Below, piece after piece: positions 37,914-50,547 of a stretch of DNA of 64,000 nucleotides. Source of the DNA: Impatiens glandulifera (taxonomy: Eukaryota > Streptophyta > Magnoliopsida > Ericales > Balsaminaceae); NCBI RefSeq assembly GCF_907164915.1, contig NC_061866.1, forward strand, positions 47,857,370-47,921,369, read 5' to 3'. The notes below the pieces were generated by a model. That model saw only the letters and a program-made list of their open reading frames with translations. It did no database searches and had not been told where the DNA came from. How positions within the stretch are numbered: the first letter of the stretch is position 1; each line of letters begins with the position of its first letter. The translations under genes and the position numbers were made by a program.

Positions 37914-39505
37914 ATGATGCTTTCTGCTTGGAATTTCTCTAAAGCTTCAATGAGACTTCAGTATCGAGTTTTCCAGGTCTCGTGGTGAGTTCATTTTCTT
38001 CCCATCCTTTCTAAATTCTTTATTCTCTAACTCCGATAGATTACCGGGATTCTTGATTCTTCTGAAAACTCAATGAAAACGTTATTTCTTCTGATACTGG
38101 TTTGATGGTTTAGGACGAGAAATAGCAGTGAGATAAGCTGTTCCAAGGACTCAAGTAATAGCTCCTTTCCAGTTAGGTACACTCCCAATAATAAATCTTT
38201 GAAAGATGATGAAGAACCCACATGTTTTACACCCCTGAAACCCACCAAGCTTTCAAAACGAGCTTCTTTGAAACTTGAAGTTCCATCGGATAGAAATACT
38301 ACTGTTTTGAGTAAAGACCAAAATCAAGCAACTTTTCCATGTACAAGGTTTGATGAAAAAACAGCAGGTATTATTAGTAAGTAGAATATCTGTCTTCTTC
38401 AGCTTGTACCTATTTTATAGTTGCTGAATACAACTCAATTGTTGATATAAAGATCTGGAAGCAATAAAGGTTAAACCGAAGCTTCCAAATTCTGGAAAGA
38501 GTTTGTCAAGGAATTTTATGTTGGATAATGCCCAATTTTTACCTGGTTCAGTTGAAGCGCAACAAGGCAAGTTCTTGCTACTTTCATTCTTTAGTGTCTT
38601 TTAGATATGATGATTATATCTAGTTTGCTTAACATTCAGGAATACAAGAAGAGCTTCATTCTAGTTTAAGTGTTGAGAATGATGAATCTGATGAAGAGAT
38701 AGATGAGGTTGCGCTGGAATCGAATATGCAGAGTGAACATTCATCACAATCTTGTCAAAGTAGTATTTATGATGTAGAGAAAATGGCAATCAAATTACTT
38801 GCCATAAGGTAGAGCCGAGCCACTTCATTTGTTTAGTTTTCTACAATCTGATTTGTTTCGTGTCCAGGGCATTCACAGCTTTCGAGCTGAGAAAGAAGCT
38901 ACAGGCAAAGAAGTTTCCTCTTTATATGGTTAATGATGTTATAATGGATCTTCTGAGCAGGTTTAATGATTTAGTTTTGGTAATTTCATTAATAAACTCT
39001 GTATTTATGTTTCTAAATCGTAAATGTTTGTTGTTCTGTTTACAGGGGTTTTATTAATGATTCATTGTATGCAGAAAGTTTTTCCCGTTCTAGATGGTCT
39101 TCTTCAACCTGGGGCCCTAGTCGAATCAAACAAGTAACATTTTGACATCTTCATTTATAGTATTGCTCTGTTTTTCCCTGTTTATTGGTTTATACATAAT
39201 TGGTGTTGGATGATCAGGCATTGTCCCAGAAAGGAATAAGTCGAGTTGATGCAGAGAAGGCGGTAAAACTGGTTTTTCTGGAGAGCGATCCAAACACAGA
39301 GGAGGAAGAGCCAATTATGGGTCTGTCGAAGCTTTCAATGGATCATCTTCTTGCTCAGGCGACAAAGAAGTGGGATCGTAGTGGGAATATTCCCAATGAG
39401 AAACGGAAAGCAAGGGTTATTAGTTGGCTTCAGTATAGGGGGTTTAACTGGGGAGTTATTGGTTTTGTCTTGAAGAAGTTAGAAGCCAAATATTCTCCAC
39501 TATGA
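37914..39505 (+). CDS. RecX-family regulatory protein, probably organelle-targeted
   Basis: Bacterial RecX binds RecA filaments and inhibits recombinase activity; plant members presumably act on organellar RecA. Seven exons (37914-37984, 38114-38376, 38453-38566, 38640-38808, 38868-38960, 39046-39133, 39218-39505) give 361 residues with consistent phases. The N-terminus (MMLSAWNFSKASMRLQYRVF) is basic and hydroxylated, like a mitochondrial or plastid presequence, followed by a poorly conserved Ser/Lys-rich region. The RecX domain covers about residue 205 to the end: FTAFELRKKLQAKKF, GFINDSLYAESFSRSRW, GPSRIKQALSQKGIS and KARVISWLQYRGF. The intron after 38566 uses a GC donor (AAG/GCAAGT). For the exon ending at 38376 a second donor (GCAG/GTATTA) is possible. 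Confidence 0.9.
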
Positions 39506-39738
39506 GAGAATTTCAACTCTGTTATGTTCTCTTCTGCAAACTAATTAATAGTGCTTTCATTTAAATTTATAATCTTTAAATTACTAACAATATAAGATAT
39601 AATAATCTAGAATGCCCATACTATCCCTCCTCCCAATGTAACTGCACTTCAGTTAGTTACTCCCTTTCCCGCCTCCCGTTCTTGATTGCTTTGAGATCTT
39701 TATTTCTCCCACACTTTTCAACTGCTTTACTTTCAGAC

Positions 39739-41052
39739 ATGGCGGAAGATGAGACATTTGCCTTCCAGGCGGAAATCAACCAGCTCAAGTCATCATCAAC
39801 ACCTTTTACAGTAACAGAGAGATCTTTCTCCGCGAGGTCATTAGCAACGCCTCTGATGTAAGTTACTTCCGATCTCTGTAATCAACTGCACTCTCGATAT
39901 GTTCAAGGCTATTTAATGTTGTCTGTCAATGTCCTTGCATTCGATTACTTGCGCCTCACTTACTCTGCAAGACCGTTCATCTTACTGTATAAACGTTTCC
40001 AGTTTGTATGTAAAATCGATAATATGTTGTATAGTGGCTTTTATTTATTGTTTTCCATATGGATTCCAATTTGATGGATATTAAATGACGTCATCCCATT
40101 TGATTTTGTTGCTTTACTTGGCATTGGAGCTGAATTTAATCATAGGAGTAATTGTGTGTCGATTTGCTTCCTATAGGCTCTAAACAAAGTTCGTTTTGAG
40201 AGCTTGACTGACAAGAGCAAGCTAGGTGTTCAATCTGAGTTCTTCATCCACATTGTCCCTAACAAGACTAACAATACACTGACATTAATCGACAGTGGAA
40301 TTGGGATGATAAAGGCTGGAATTAAACATCTCTTTGGATTGAGAGGACTAGTAAGGAGGTCTCAAATGGTGAAGACGAAGAAGAAGAGAAAAAGTGGAAG
40401 AAGATCAAGGAGGTTTCTCACTAATGGTGTTTGGTTAACAAGCAGAAGCCTATCTGGTTCCTTCTATAAGAGCTTGAGCTGCTTGACCAATGACTGGGAG
40501 GAGCACTTAGCCGTTAATCATTTCTCTATTGAGGGTCAATTGGAGTAAAAGGCCCTTCTCTTTGTTCCTAAGAGACCGGATTTCGATAACGATGATACAA
40601 AGAAGAAGCCCAACAACATCAAACTCTATGTTCCTCGGGTCTTCATCATGGGTAACTGCAAGGAACTGATTTCTGGGTACCTTGGATTCGTGAAGGGTAT
40701 AAAAATTGATTCTGAGGATCTCCCTGTCAACATATCGAGAGAGACATTACAGAAGAACAAGATCCTCAATTTTATGCGCAAGAACTTGGTAAAGAAATGC
40801 CTTGATCTCATCTTTGAGATCGCGGAGAACAAAAAAATTTAGGAGACCTCTAAGAATCTGAAACTCTGAATCCACGAAGAACCACAGAACAAGATAACCA
40901 TCACCTTTGGGAACCGGATTCACAGGATGCTGAAACTAGGTCTGGGCATTGACGAGGAATCTGCTAATGCTAATGCTGACAATCCACCATTGGAGGAGGA
41001 CACAGATCATGCTGCAGATGCTCAGGGCAGCAAGATGGAAGAGGTAGACTAA
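39739..41052 (+). pseudogene. Cytosolic HSP90 pseudogene
   Basis: Starts [16 protein letters not shown], exactly the cytosolic HSP90 N-terminus. A frameshift follows before the [15 protein letters not shown] segment (visible in another frame). Intron 1 (39858-40176, GTAAGT...TATAG) is still present, then [10 protein letters not shown] and IDSGIGM. Most of the ATPase domain after that is deleted, jumping to the charged-linker region and [20 protein letters not shown], with an in-frame stop at about 40546. Later pieces are [21 protein letters not shown] and [12 protein letters not shown], a stop at 40840, and after another large deletion [14 protein letters not shown] and the MEEVD tail ending at 41052. 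Three large deletions, stops and frameshifts rule out function. The retained intron shows it is not a processed copy. Confidence 0.92.
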
Positions 41053-41638
41053 TAAATTTTGATTGCATTCTCTTTTCATTTGGTCTGATAGTAACAGTTT
41101 CTGCTGCATAATCCTTGTTAAAATGCATCCTCTTGCATGAAGAAAAAGAAAGAATGATTTTCAAACCTGTATAATAGGTAACATTACACTTTTGAATACG
41201 AGCCTAATTGGTACCATGATTTAGAGCATGATAGAAATATAGCAAAAAATAACTTTGAATATTTTTATTAAATCACAATTTAGTGCATGATCTAGAAAAT
41301 CATGATTTTATACTCTGAATGAAACTAAAAATTACAATATAGATCATGTGACAATATGTATAATAAAAATCAAAAGAGCCCATAATAATCATGGACACTT
41401 TAGTATAAATAGTGATATAGTACATACATAATCATCATCTTGTATGCATTAACAAGATGGCTCAAAACCCCCCTAGAAAAAGAAGGAAGAATCAATTGAT
41501 ATTGTACAATATATATATAGGATGAAAGAAATGTACAATAATCAAAACCCAATCAAACAAAACAACAATTCAAACCGTACAGAGTCTGTCTGTCTGCCTT
41601 CAAAAATGAAAAGATTTACGTTTGGCAAATTGCTCATC
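41053..41638. other. Spacer between HSP90 relic and TMEM245-like gene
   Basis: AT-rich. The part from about 41560 is likely the 3' UTR of the leftward TMEM245-like gene. No other feature seen. Confidence 0.5.
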
Positions 41639-43831
41639 TTATGAAGATGGCAAATTCTTTTTCTCGTCCAGAACAAATTCTGCATACAGGTCCTTTAGAG
41701 CAATCACAACAGTAGTTGCCAGCGGTCCCATTATTGCTCCCTGTGTGAGGAAAATATATTAACATTCAGTTATAAAGGAACAATCAATCCTATATTAGAG
41801 GAAGAAATTGACAAAATTTGACCTCAACTATGGATGAAAAGATGGTCATTCCTCCTATAATGCTTAACCCGGTTAGATAAGCACTATAACCCGGAACATC
41901 TTCCTGAATCTCGGTTGTCCCGTAATCCATCAACACAAGGTGAACAATCGATAAACTAAGGGCGGACACGTATCTTCCTTCAACTAACATTTCCAAGGCA
42001 GCAGGAATTGTCGCAAGCCAAGATGGGAATATTGGCAACAAAGGACTGATGAACGCCAGCACGGTTGACACATATACGAAATGAATAGAACACAATCTAA
42101 AGAGAAGCCAAGTAAGACATCCTTGAAAAAACGCAATCTCGGCCGTGGCCAACAAAACCCCCGAAATCGCTTTATCCAAAACATCCACGCATCTAGTCCT
42201 GGCAGGTCTCGACATTGGAAGCATTGACATCACTTGTTCAGTCACTCCCCCAGAATCAGTTGTGATTAAGTAATACAACACCCAAAAGAAAACCATTGAC
42301 TGTGATATGAAATTGAACACGCCCGCCGCACCCGATACAATCGAGTTAGCAATCGAGAACACGAATTTCGCACCTCCACCTAGTACCGACGTACTACTAG
42401 CGAAAACCCCTTGCATTACATTCATCCCTTGAAGCGCAAACCCTTTCGCCTTCACAACCAAATCCTCTCTAGTTATGAGAAATTCTCTGAAGAGCACATC
42501 AGTCTCCGCATAAATCTCCCCCCATTCCCGATTCGAGACCCTATTCCTCAAACTTAACAGTTTCTCAGCATAAGGCGACGGTTCAATCAGAGAGGTCGAT
42601 TGCTCCGAAGAATTTGCCAGCTGTTGGGCAATCACGAAATGCTTGATTCCGTTAGCGAAATCCGTCATGTTGTACTGAATGGCGAATCCATCGATCTGAT
42701 CGGATATCGTTTCGTATAACTTTGTTGTATACATATCAACCTTAGCAGGAACATCATTCTCATCCATCCATTGCTTAACACCCATCTTTTCTGCATAATT
42801 ACTCTCTTCTATATGAGATTTCAAGGATATAACAGCATCCTTCCCTTCAACTCCAATTTTATAAGAGAAGAAAACTAACCCAGATAAAGAACCAATTATC
42901 ATACCAACTATCAACCCAACTGCCACAATTGTTTCGAGTCTTTTCAATATCCCTCCGGTGAAATAAGCACTAACAGAGCTTCTTTTAAAGCTGCGAGTTC
43001 TCAATTCTGTAACAGAAGGCATTCGTGATTTAGCAGCGTAAATGCTAACGAGAAATCCCAAACCAATTAGGACAAACGAACCAACCGCTCCTATATGTTC
43101 ATATGCCATTACGAAAACCCACAAGGAAACAAGCCATCTTAACAATTTTGAAAACCCACTTCTTGATCGTCTTGTAGTAACAACGTTATCAGATTTCTTC
43201 TCATTCTTCCTGCGAATATCATCTATAGTGCCCACGAATGCTTTAAATACAGCTACTGGAATTGCTAAGACAGTCTCCGTCAACCCCAATTTCAAGGGTG
43301 TTGACCAGAATGAAACTAGGGTTTCTTGTATTCCTCTAAGGGGAATTGAACAGAGAACTGCCCAAAGCATAGGACGTAAATATTCTTCAAGTATTTTACA
43401 AACACCGAAAGAACGAATATGGCAAAGGCTAGACCTGCGTGTGCCATGGCTATGTAAAGAGCAAGTCGCACCTGCGAATCCCCGGATTCCTGCGGCGGCG
43501 CCGGCGCCGGCGCTTGAGTTAGAGGTATCGGATCGGATGGAGGTTGCTCGGGCTTCCGCATCGAGCCTGATCGGAACATTTCTTGCCATGGCGGAGATGA
43601 GGAATTGGAATCGGCGACAGGGTCTGAGTAGGGAACCAGGTCAGTTTTGGACGGCGGCTTGGGAGGTAGAGGAGCGGTGAATTCGTGGTGGTTTGACGGC
43701 AGAGAGGCGGAACGTCGGTTGGACGATGATGATGTTGATGCTGAATTGAACATATCCTGCCACGAAGGTGAAGGTAATGATGATGACGTTGACTTGTCGT
43801 TGGATTTTCCCGAATATGGAACTAAATCCAT
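41639..43831 (-). CDS. TMEM245 / AI-2E-transporter-family membrane protein, with one probable indel
   Basis: Polytopic membrane protein of unknown substrate, homologous to animal TMEM245 and bacterial AI-2E transporter (PF01594) proteins. Two exons read leftward: 43831-41823 and 41740-41639, about 703 residues. Landmarks are [103 protein letters not shown] and the last exon GAIMGPLVATTVV-like [19 protein letters not shown]. The reading frame shifts once near 43400: the N-terminal frame runs through FVLSVF and the rest resumes as [11 protein letters not shown]. One base missing from a short T run (minus strand) would explain it. Either an assembly indel or an early pseudogene; everything else is intact. 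The N-terminus carries an internal duplication of LVPYS...WQ(D/E)MF. Confidence 0.9.
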
Positions 43832-44639
43832 ATTCCCCTACCTGGAAGTATCAGACGAAAGAGAAAGAGAAGTGTAAATTGATCAATCAATGGATGATCA
43901 GACTTGAGCAGAAAGAAAGAAAGAGAAAGACGAATGCCAATTGCCAACTCATAATAGGAGGAGGATGAAGACGAAGAAGAAATAGAAAAAAGACCCTAAA
44001 GTTTGGATAAAGGTACATATATGTCCTCAATCTTTACAAATAAATAGACATCTGTCACCAATAAGCAAATAATATTAAAGTATTTTAAGTATGGTATGGA
44101 GTGTTTACTTTACATTTGTCTTCCCTTGTTCAAATTTATCATACTATATTTGTTTCAATTATAGAGGTGTGACAGGAGGGAAAAATATACCATTATCTCG
44201 TGGCTAAAAAAAGAAAAAAAAGTGTGAGTTGGGAGATAAGAGAGAATTTTTTAAAAAATTTTCAGCCATTCAGATTCATGTTATTTCATTTTTCATTCTT
44301 TTTCCAAATTTATTCTCCCTTTTATATTATTAAAAGTGTATGTTCCAAGCTCCAAAACAAATTTATTTGTATTTATAATATCATTTAAAAAAAATTAAGA
44401 TTTTTTCGGATTCATGTTTTGGTTATAATTTGGGTTATTTGAAAAGTAATGGTAGACGGTGAATTTGAGGAGATGAGTATTGGTTTTTTTTTTTTTTTTT
44501 TTGGTAATACTAATATATAATTGAAAGAATTTAGTATTTTAATTAATTAATTAAGTAAGTAATGCGATTGAATGAAAAGGAAACTGAATTAAGGTTTAAT
44601 TAAGTTGAGTTATTTAAATTAGAAATGATTATGAGATAG

Positions 44640-44790
44640 AATATTAACGAGGAAATGACCGTGGCTCAATTTGATTACCTGAAAAAATAAATTATTTTTC
44701 TATCTTCTCTTTTTCTCACTTTTTTTTCCACCTAACTAGTGATGCCACATAATTCACTCTCGAAATTTTCTCCCTTATCACTCGTCGATT
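44640..44790. mobile_element. Possible decayed MITE copy (family of 57910-58088)
   Basis: Shares in order GAAATGACCGTGGC(T/G)CAAT(T/C)TGATT, AAAATAA-AATT, TTTTCTATCTTCTCTTTTTC, GTGATG-CACAT(A/C)ATTC and ACTCTCGAAATTTTCTCCC with the better copy. Strongly diverged. Confidence 0.4.
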
Positions 44791-47700
44791 TAAATATTTC
44801 AAACCCTTAGGCCTAGGATCACAATGAGGCGGTGAATGTATTTATCATTCCCGCTCCGTTTTTATTTCGAGAATTTTTTTAAATACCATCCCCGTAACGT
44901 TTATAAAATATATTTTTTTAAAAAAAATTATACAATAAAATTATATAAACGATTTTTTAGTATAATATACATTGAAATTTTATATTATTATAAAGAAATA
45001 AACTTATCTCTTATAAAATATAATTAATAAATAAATATATTGGTGATTTTATATATTTAATTGTGTTTATAGTGTTCGGGGAAGAATCGGGATGAAATCG
45101 GAACGTGAGACACAAATACCATCCCCGTTCGGTTTCAAGGAAAAATTGCCTCAAACAGGACAATTCAATTCGATTATCGCAAAACGATTTCAAATTGACA
45201 TCCTTACTTAGGTCTTGTTCAGTTCGAGATATTAAAATAACCCTAACCAAATCAAACATCATTTCATTCTTCTATAATCAATCACTTCACTCAATTTATT
45301 AACTAAACTATTAAAATACTTTTTATTTTAAATTATTATATTTTATTTTATTTATATCACTATTTTTTTCCCCAAAATAATTATTATCGCCTTCAAATTA
45401 TCACTCTTTTTTTTTCTCTCTTGGATCTTTGGTTATTTGAGTTTTTTCCTTGGTCTTGTCCTAAAAAAAAGTTAAAAAGTAAAAAATATTCTTTAATTTT
45501 AAATATAAATTAATTTTATATAATTAAATAAAGGGTAATTTTGATATTTAAATATATAAAAGGATTGATTAAATGGTTGAAATGATGGATGAAAAATGTT
45601 TGAGTTTCAGAATAAAATCCTAAAAAAAAAAAAAAAAACAATTCATCAAACATGCCCTTGATTCTTTAAATAACCCACTCCCAAACAAGCCTACAAATAT
45701 GAATATCCATATATAAAAGAAAAAGAATGGATAAAGAAGTAAACAAATATTTATATTAAATAAAATTTTATCTACATCAATCATACTATTAATTTCAAAG
45801 ATTCACACTATACCGTAATTCATTTATTATCACTTAACCATTATCCGCAAAGAAATCAAGGCAAATTTGGTTTCATATATATAAAGTTACAAGGTATTTT
45901 ATAATAGTTCCACATTTATAGGGTTATATGTATTCTTTAGCAAAGTTTTGGGAGTGGCTTACCCCTTTTAATATAAAGAAAGAAAATGGCAACATAAAAA
46001 ATATAAAATATTATGAAACATCAAAATCTACAACTGGCCCATTTGCAACCTCTTTTGTCTTTGATTAACACACTGTTTCTATTTTCCAATACATTCAGAC
46101 AAAAAAGACTATTTATATATATTCTTTAGTTCAATTAACTTTAATTGGATTCAGATCCAAACAAGTCCTAAAGAATGAGTCAAGTGTTGATTTGTAAAGC
46201 ATTCTAAATTGGAATATTTAATTGGAAATTGTGTGGTTTTAATAATAACCATTGTCATTGGCAAAGGAAAATATCTAAAAATGTGGTTCTAGCAGCTTAC
46301 TAATTTAATAAGACCTAGTTAGGTTAATCCTTAAATTACTAAATATTTCAGCTTATCATTATTTTATATATTTTATAACAAAAGAATATGAACAGGGATG
46401 AAAATAGTTTTTTTTTTTGTTTTTATAACGGAATAAGAATGTAACCCGCAAACGCACTTAACCATTTAACTATGCGCATAATTTGTCGTTTTACGGGCTC
46501 GAACCAGAACCTTAGGGAGGCTTAAATATTCACTTTTGTTGTCGCTAGACTAAAAGAGGGGATAAAATAAACTTTTTATATTTGAAAGTGGATATTCACA
46601 AATTATAGACGTGAGTAAATAAGAGCAATGAATAAATTTAAGACAAATGTTGAATACCTACTGTTTAAGAATTGTTAAAATGAAATAATTTGGATTTGAC
46701 TAATTAAGACGTTCAATTTTCATGTAAAAAAATTATTGATTAAAGGTAGAGTAATCGATTGTAAAAAGTCATGCTAACTTCCCACACTAAAAATAACAAA
46801 CTTCATTAATGTTGAGGTAATGATCATTATACATAAATTTAAATCTAAAAAATGTTGAATATATTTAATAACTTCATGAGCAGAGATGATTTTGTATGTT
46901 TAATTAATTATGATTTATTACTCTATAAAGTACACTTTATAGATATTATTATTATTTGTATCTAATTTTTTTTAATATTATTGTTAAAGGTTAATAAGAA
47001 TGTATAATTCATTTTATAATTTTTCTCTTTGTTATAATTGTTGGCCCGTTAAGACTAGAAACGGACTGACTTCGGATGGTGTGGGCTTAAACCCATCTAG
47101 TAACTTTTTATTATTATTATTATTATATATTTTCTTGCCCACCAACATTTTTTTTATGAAAGAATAGATTTGATATAATTATTTGAGTGTTTTTATTATT
47201 TATGATTATTTTATAATTTTTTTTATGTTTAAATAATATTTTATGATAAATATATTTTTTTTAAAATAATTAACATCAAGTAGACCAATTTATCTATCAC
47301 AACTTTAAAATAATAATAATAATAATAATAATATTTGTCTAGCCACACAATCTTAAAATCACACTAATTCCTTTTACCTTACATATATAATATTTTTCAT
47401 TCTATTTTTTTTTCAAGTTTACCGTATCTTGTCATTCACACACGGACTCCAATCTGAAATCTGAATACATATTCTTAATGAATTTCAAATAAATTTTCTT
47501 ATATAATTATATTAATATATGAAATTAAGGCCACTAGATTTCTATATGAAGTAAAATTGGGTGGAAATAATATTTATAGTCAACCGACCAACCCCCCTTT
47601 CTTAATCTACATTTGATTTTTATATTTTGTCAAATCAAATTAATCACAATCCCAATAATGGAGTCGTCTCTGATTTGCGCGCAGCCAACAAAAAACAAGA

Positions 47701-47996
47701 CGCAATCAAGAAATATATATAGTTTTTTCAAAATGAGTAATTTCAATTATAATGTATATAACATTAATACATAGTTTTTTCTTCAATTCTCTTGTCAATT
47801 CTTGATGGTTGTGGTTTAGTGACTAACAATCATTTTGAAAGAAAAAAAAAGAAATTATTTTCTTAGAGTCGTTTTCATGTCATATTAAGATTAGGAATAT
47901 TGATTCTTCTTTGGTAATAATGAAGTTTTAACTTTTATGCCCATAAACAATTTTATTCATTAATTAGAGTAGACATCTGTCGAGTTCGGGGTCGGA

Positions 47997-48158
47997 TAGT
48001 AAAATCTAAATCGGGAATATACTTATCGGGTTCGGAATCGTAAAATCTAAATCGAGTTCGGGAATAGATACTTCGATTAGTAAAATCTAAATTGGGAATA
48101 TACTTGTCGGGTTCGGAATCGTAAAATCTAAATCGAGTTCGGAAATAGATACTTCGAT
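47997..48158 (-). repeat. 81-bp tandem duplication
   Basis: Copies 47997-48077 and 48078-48158 start TAGTAAAATCTAAAT(C/T)GGGA and differ at three or four positions. Each copy itself contains two related halves (CTAAATCGGGAATA / CTAAATCGAGTTCGG). Confidence 0.93.
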
Positions 48159-48393
48159 TAGAGAGCTGAGGCAAATGAATGGCCAAAAAATAAGTCAAAA
48201 TAAGACGAAGAAACCGACAGAAAATATCTCATGCATGGGAGCGGGAGCAATTTTCAAAGTTGCAATTAATTAACCACACGACTCAAGTCAGTCAATCATC
48301 ATCAATAATGGACGTTCATATCTATGTATCTATATTATTCTTAATAATTTTGAAGTTAATTTAGAAAGAGAGATTCCATTATTATTATTAACA

Positions 48394-50148
48394 ATGGATG
48401 ATGATGATGATTCGCCATTGCCAAGAAGCTACTGGAGAAGATGGAGCAAAGAAGATTTCTTCCCAGAAGAATCATTCAAAAATTGGTCCACTTACAAACA
48501 AGCCTCTATCCCAAACCCATCACAGATTCAAGGATCGTCTTTTAACCAGATCAGACGACATTACCGAAATCCAACATCTCCGCAAACAAAGCGAAAACGA
48601 CATGAAAACATGTCTCACCTGGTGGGATCTCACCTGGTTCGGTTTCGGTTCCGTCATCGGTGCCGGCATTTTCGTCCTCACCGGCCAACAAGCCCACCAA
48701 ACTTCCGGCCCTTCCATTGTCCTCTCCTACGTCGCCTCCGGCCTCTCCGCCATGCTCTCCGTCTTCTGTTACACTGAATTTGCTGTCGAAATACCCGTCG
48801 CCGGAGGTTCTTTCGCTTACCTCAGGGTAGAACTAGGTGACTTCGCCGCCTTCATAACCGCAGGTAACATACTACTCGAAAGCATTGTCGGAGGTGCAGC
48901 CGTTGCTCGAGCTTGGACTTCATACTTCGCCACCCTCATTAACCGCCACCCCGATTCCCTACGTTTGCGACTAAACGACGAATCACAAGTCTTGTTAGAC
49001 CCCATAGCCCTGACCGTGCTCATAATCGCGTCCGCCATAGCGATTTACAGCACGAGGAAGACTTCGATTCTCAATTGGGTCGCATCAGCAGTAAACACAA
49101 TTGTTATCATCTTTGTTATCATCGCGGGGTTTGTCAAATCCGACCCGTCGAATCTATCTCCGTTTATTCCCTTCGGTGTGAAAGGAATCTTCAAAGCAGC
49201 GGCCATAGTTTACTTCGCATACGGAGGTTTCGACAACATCGCGACGATGGCAGAAGAAACGAAAAACCCTTCGAGGGACATCCCATTGGGATTGCTCGGC
49301 TCAATGTCCATCATCACGGTTATATATTGCCTCATGTCTCTCTCCCTTAGTATGATGCAAAAATACACTGAAATCGATCCGAACGCGGCTTACCCAGTAG
49401 CGTTCGAAAAGGTGGGGATGAAATGGGCGAAATATTTAGTATCGTTGGGCGCCCTGAAAGGGATGTCCACGGTTCTTCTAGTCGGAGCCCTCGGGCAGGC
49501 TCGATACACTACTCACATAGCGCGGGCCCACATGATCCCGCCGTGGTTCGCGCTCGTGCACCCGAAACCGGGACTCCAATAAACGCGACGGTTTTAATAA
49601 CCGTATGCAGCGCGTGCATAGCGTTGTTCTCAAGTTTGGATGTTTTGGCCAGCCTTCTATCGATAAGCACACTTTTCATCTTCATGATGATGGCGGTCGC
49701 ACTTATGGTTAGACGATACTACGTTAGAGGTGTCACTACAGAAGTGAACCGATTGAAGTTTATCGGGTTGTTGCTTATAATCATTGCTTCTTCTATGGGA
49801 ACTTCAGCGTATTGGGGAATGGACACGGGCGGATGGGTTGGTTATACTGTAACAGTTCCTATTTGGTTCTTGGCCACCTTTGTAATGTCGGTTTCTCTTC
49901 CTCAAGAAAGGAAACCGAAGGTTTGGGGAGTTCCACTCGTCCCGTGGCTTCCTTCGTTGTCTATCGCGATGAATCTATTTCTCATGGGATCCTTGGGGTA
50001 TGAAGCCTTCGTTAGGTTCGGTGTATGCACTATCGTGATGCTAGTTTACTATTTGTTTTTCGGGCTTCATGCGACTTACGATATGGCCCAACAGCTACCG
50101 AAGAAGACAGAACCGGTTAAGGTGGAAATGAATGATGCAGATCCTTGA
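48394..50148 (+). CDS. Cationic amino acid transporter, CAT1/5/8 type, with two compensating one-base shifts
   Basis: Plasma-membrane importer of Lys/Arg-type amino acids (APC superfamily, about 14 membrane helices). It reads as one exon of about 584 residues starting MDDDDDSPLPRSYWRRWSKE. Landmarks are FFPEESFKNWSTYKQA, LTWWDLTWFGFGSVIGAGIF, FCYTEFAVEIPVAGGSFAYL, GGAAVARAWTSYFATL, AYGGFDNIATMAEETKNPSR, LVGALGQARYTTHIARAHM, TGTPINATV and GLHATYDMAQQ. Two frame changes break it: one extra base near 48503-48507 (YKQA then LSQTHHRFKDRLL), and one base missing from the A run at 49565-49567 (ALVHP then TGTPINATV). They cancel in total length. Indel errors are the simplest reading because the rest is conserved and stop-free. 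Confidence 0.92.
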
Positions 50149-50547
50149 AGAAACTGAATTAATCATTTCTTCAACCTTAAATTGCTTTAAAGTTTAAATA
50201 AGAAGGGATCATATTTTACAGTAATCTATATTAATTTTCCTATAACAAAATGTAAACTGAATATTTGATGTAATGTAATGAATAAATTCGGGTTTTAAGA
50301 AAATCGATATATAAATGTACATAAGCATGCTTCTTATGTGACAAAACACGAGAACAACACTAAGGACGGTTAAGACAGTAGATTATTATTGTCAATTCTT
50401 AACCTCAATTGCGAAAACAAAGATAAAACATTCTCTATAACAAAATGTAAGCCCAAATTAAGGTCAATTTCTGATTATCAGAAAGACAAAAACTGAAAAC
50501 ATTGACAGGCATTGGGATATAATTACCACATCAGTTGCTCAAGTCGA
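50149..50547. other. Convergent 3' flanks of CAT and mS33
   Basis: Short spacer between two convergent genes, holding both 3' UTRs. An AATAAA-like word (ATGAATAAATTC) lies at about 50277-50289 for the plus-strand gene. Confidence 0.5.

Larger units (their letters stand above)
43832..48393. other. AT-rich intergenic region (about 4.5 kb)
   Basis: Begins with the TMEM245-like gene's upstream region. No gene found. Contains poly-T at about 44486-44503, a MITE-like segment at 44640-44790, several TAATAATAATAA simple repeats, and the tandem repeat at 47997-48158. The last ~150 bases precede the CAT gene and would hold its promoter and leader. Confidence 0.55.

Noticed and set aside
39739..41052. 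Functional HSP90 gene
   Set aside because: Large deletions in the ATPase, middle and C-terminal domains plus stops and frameshifts, despite good N- and C-terminal tags.
41984..42184. 66-codon minus-strand frame in another phase of the TMEM245-like gene
   Set aside because: Shadow of the conserved frame.
43042..43680. 212-codon plus-strand frame
   Set aside because: Lies antisense to the conserved TMEM245-like coding sequence; its length reflects that gene's codon use.
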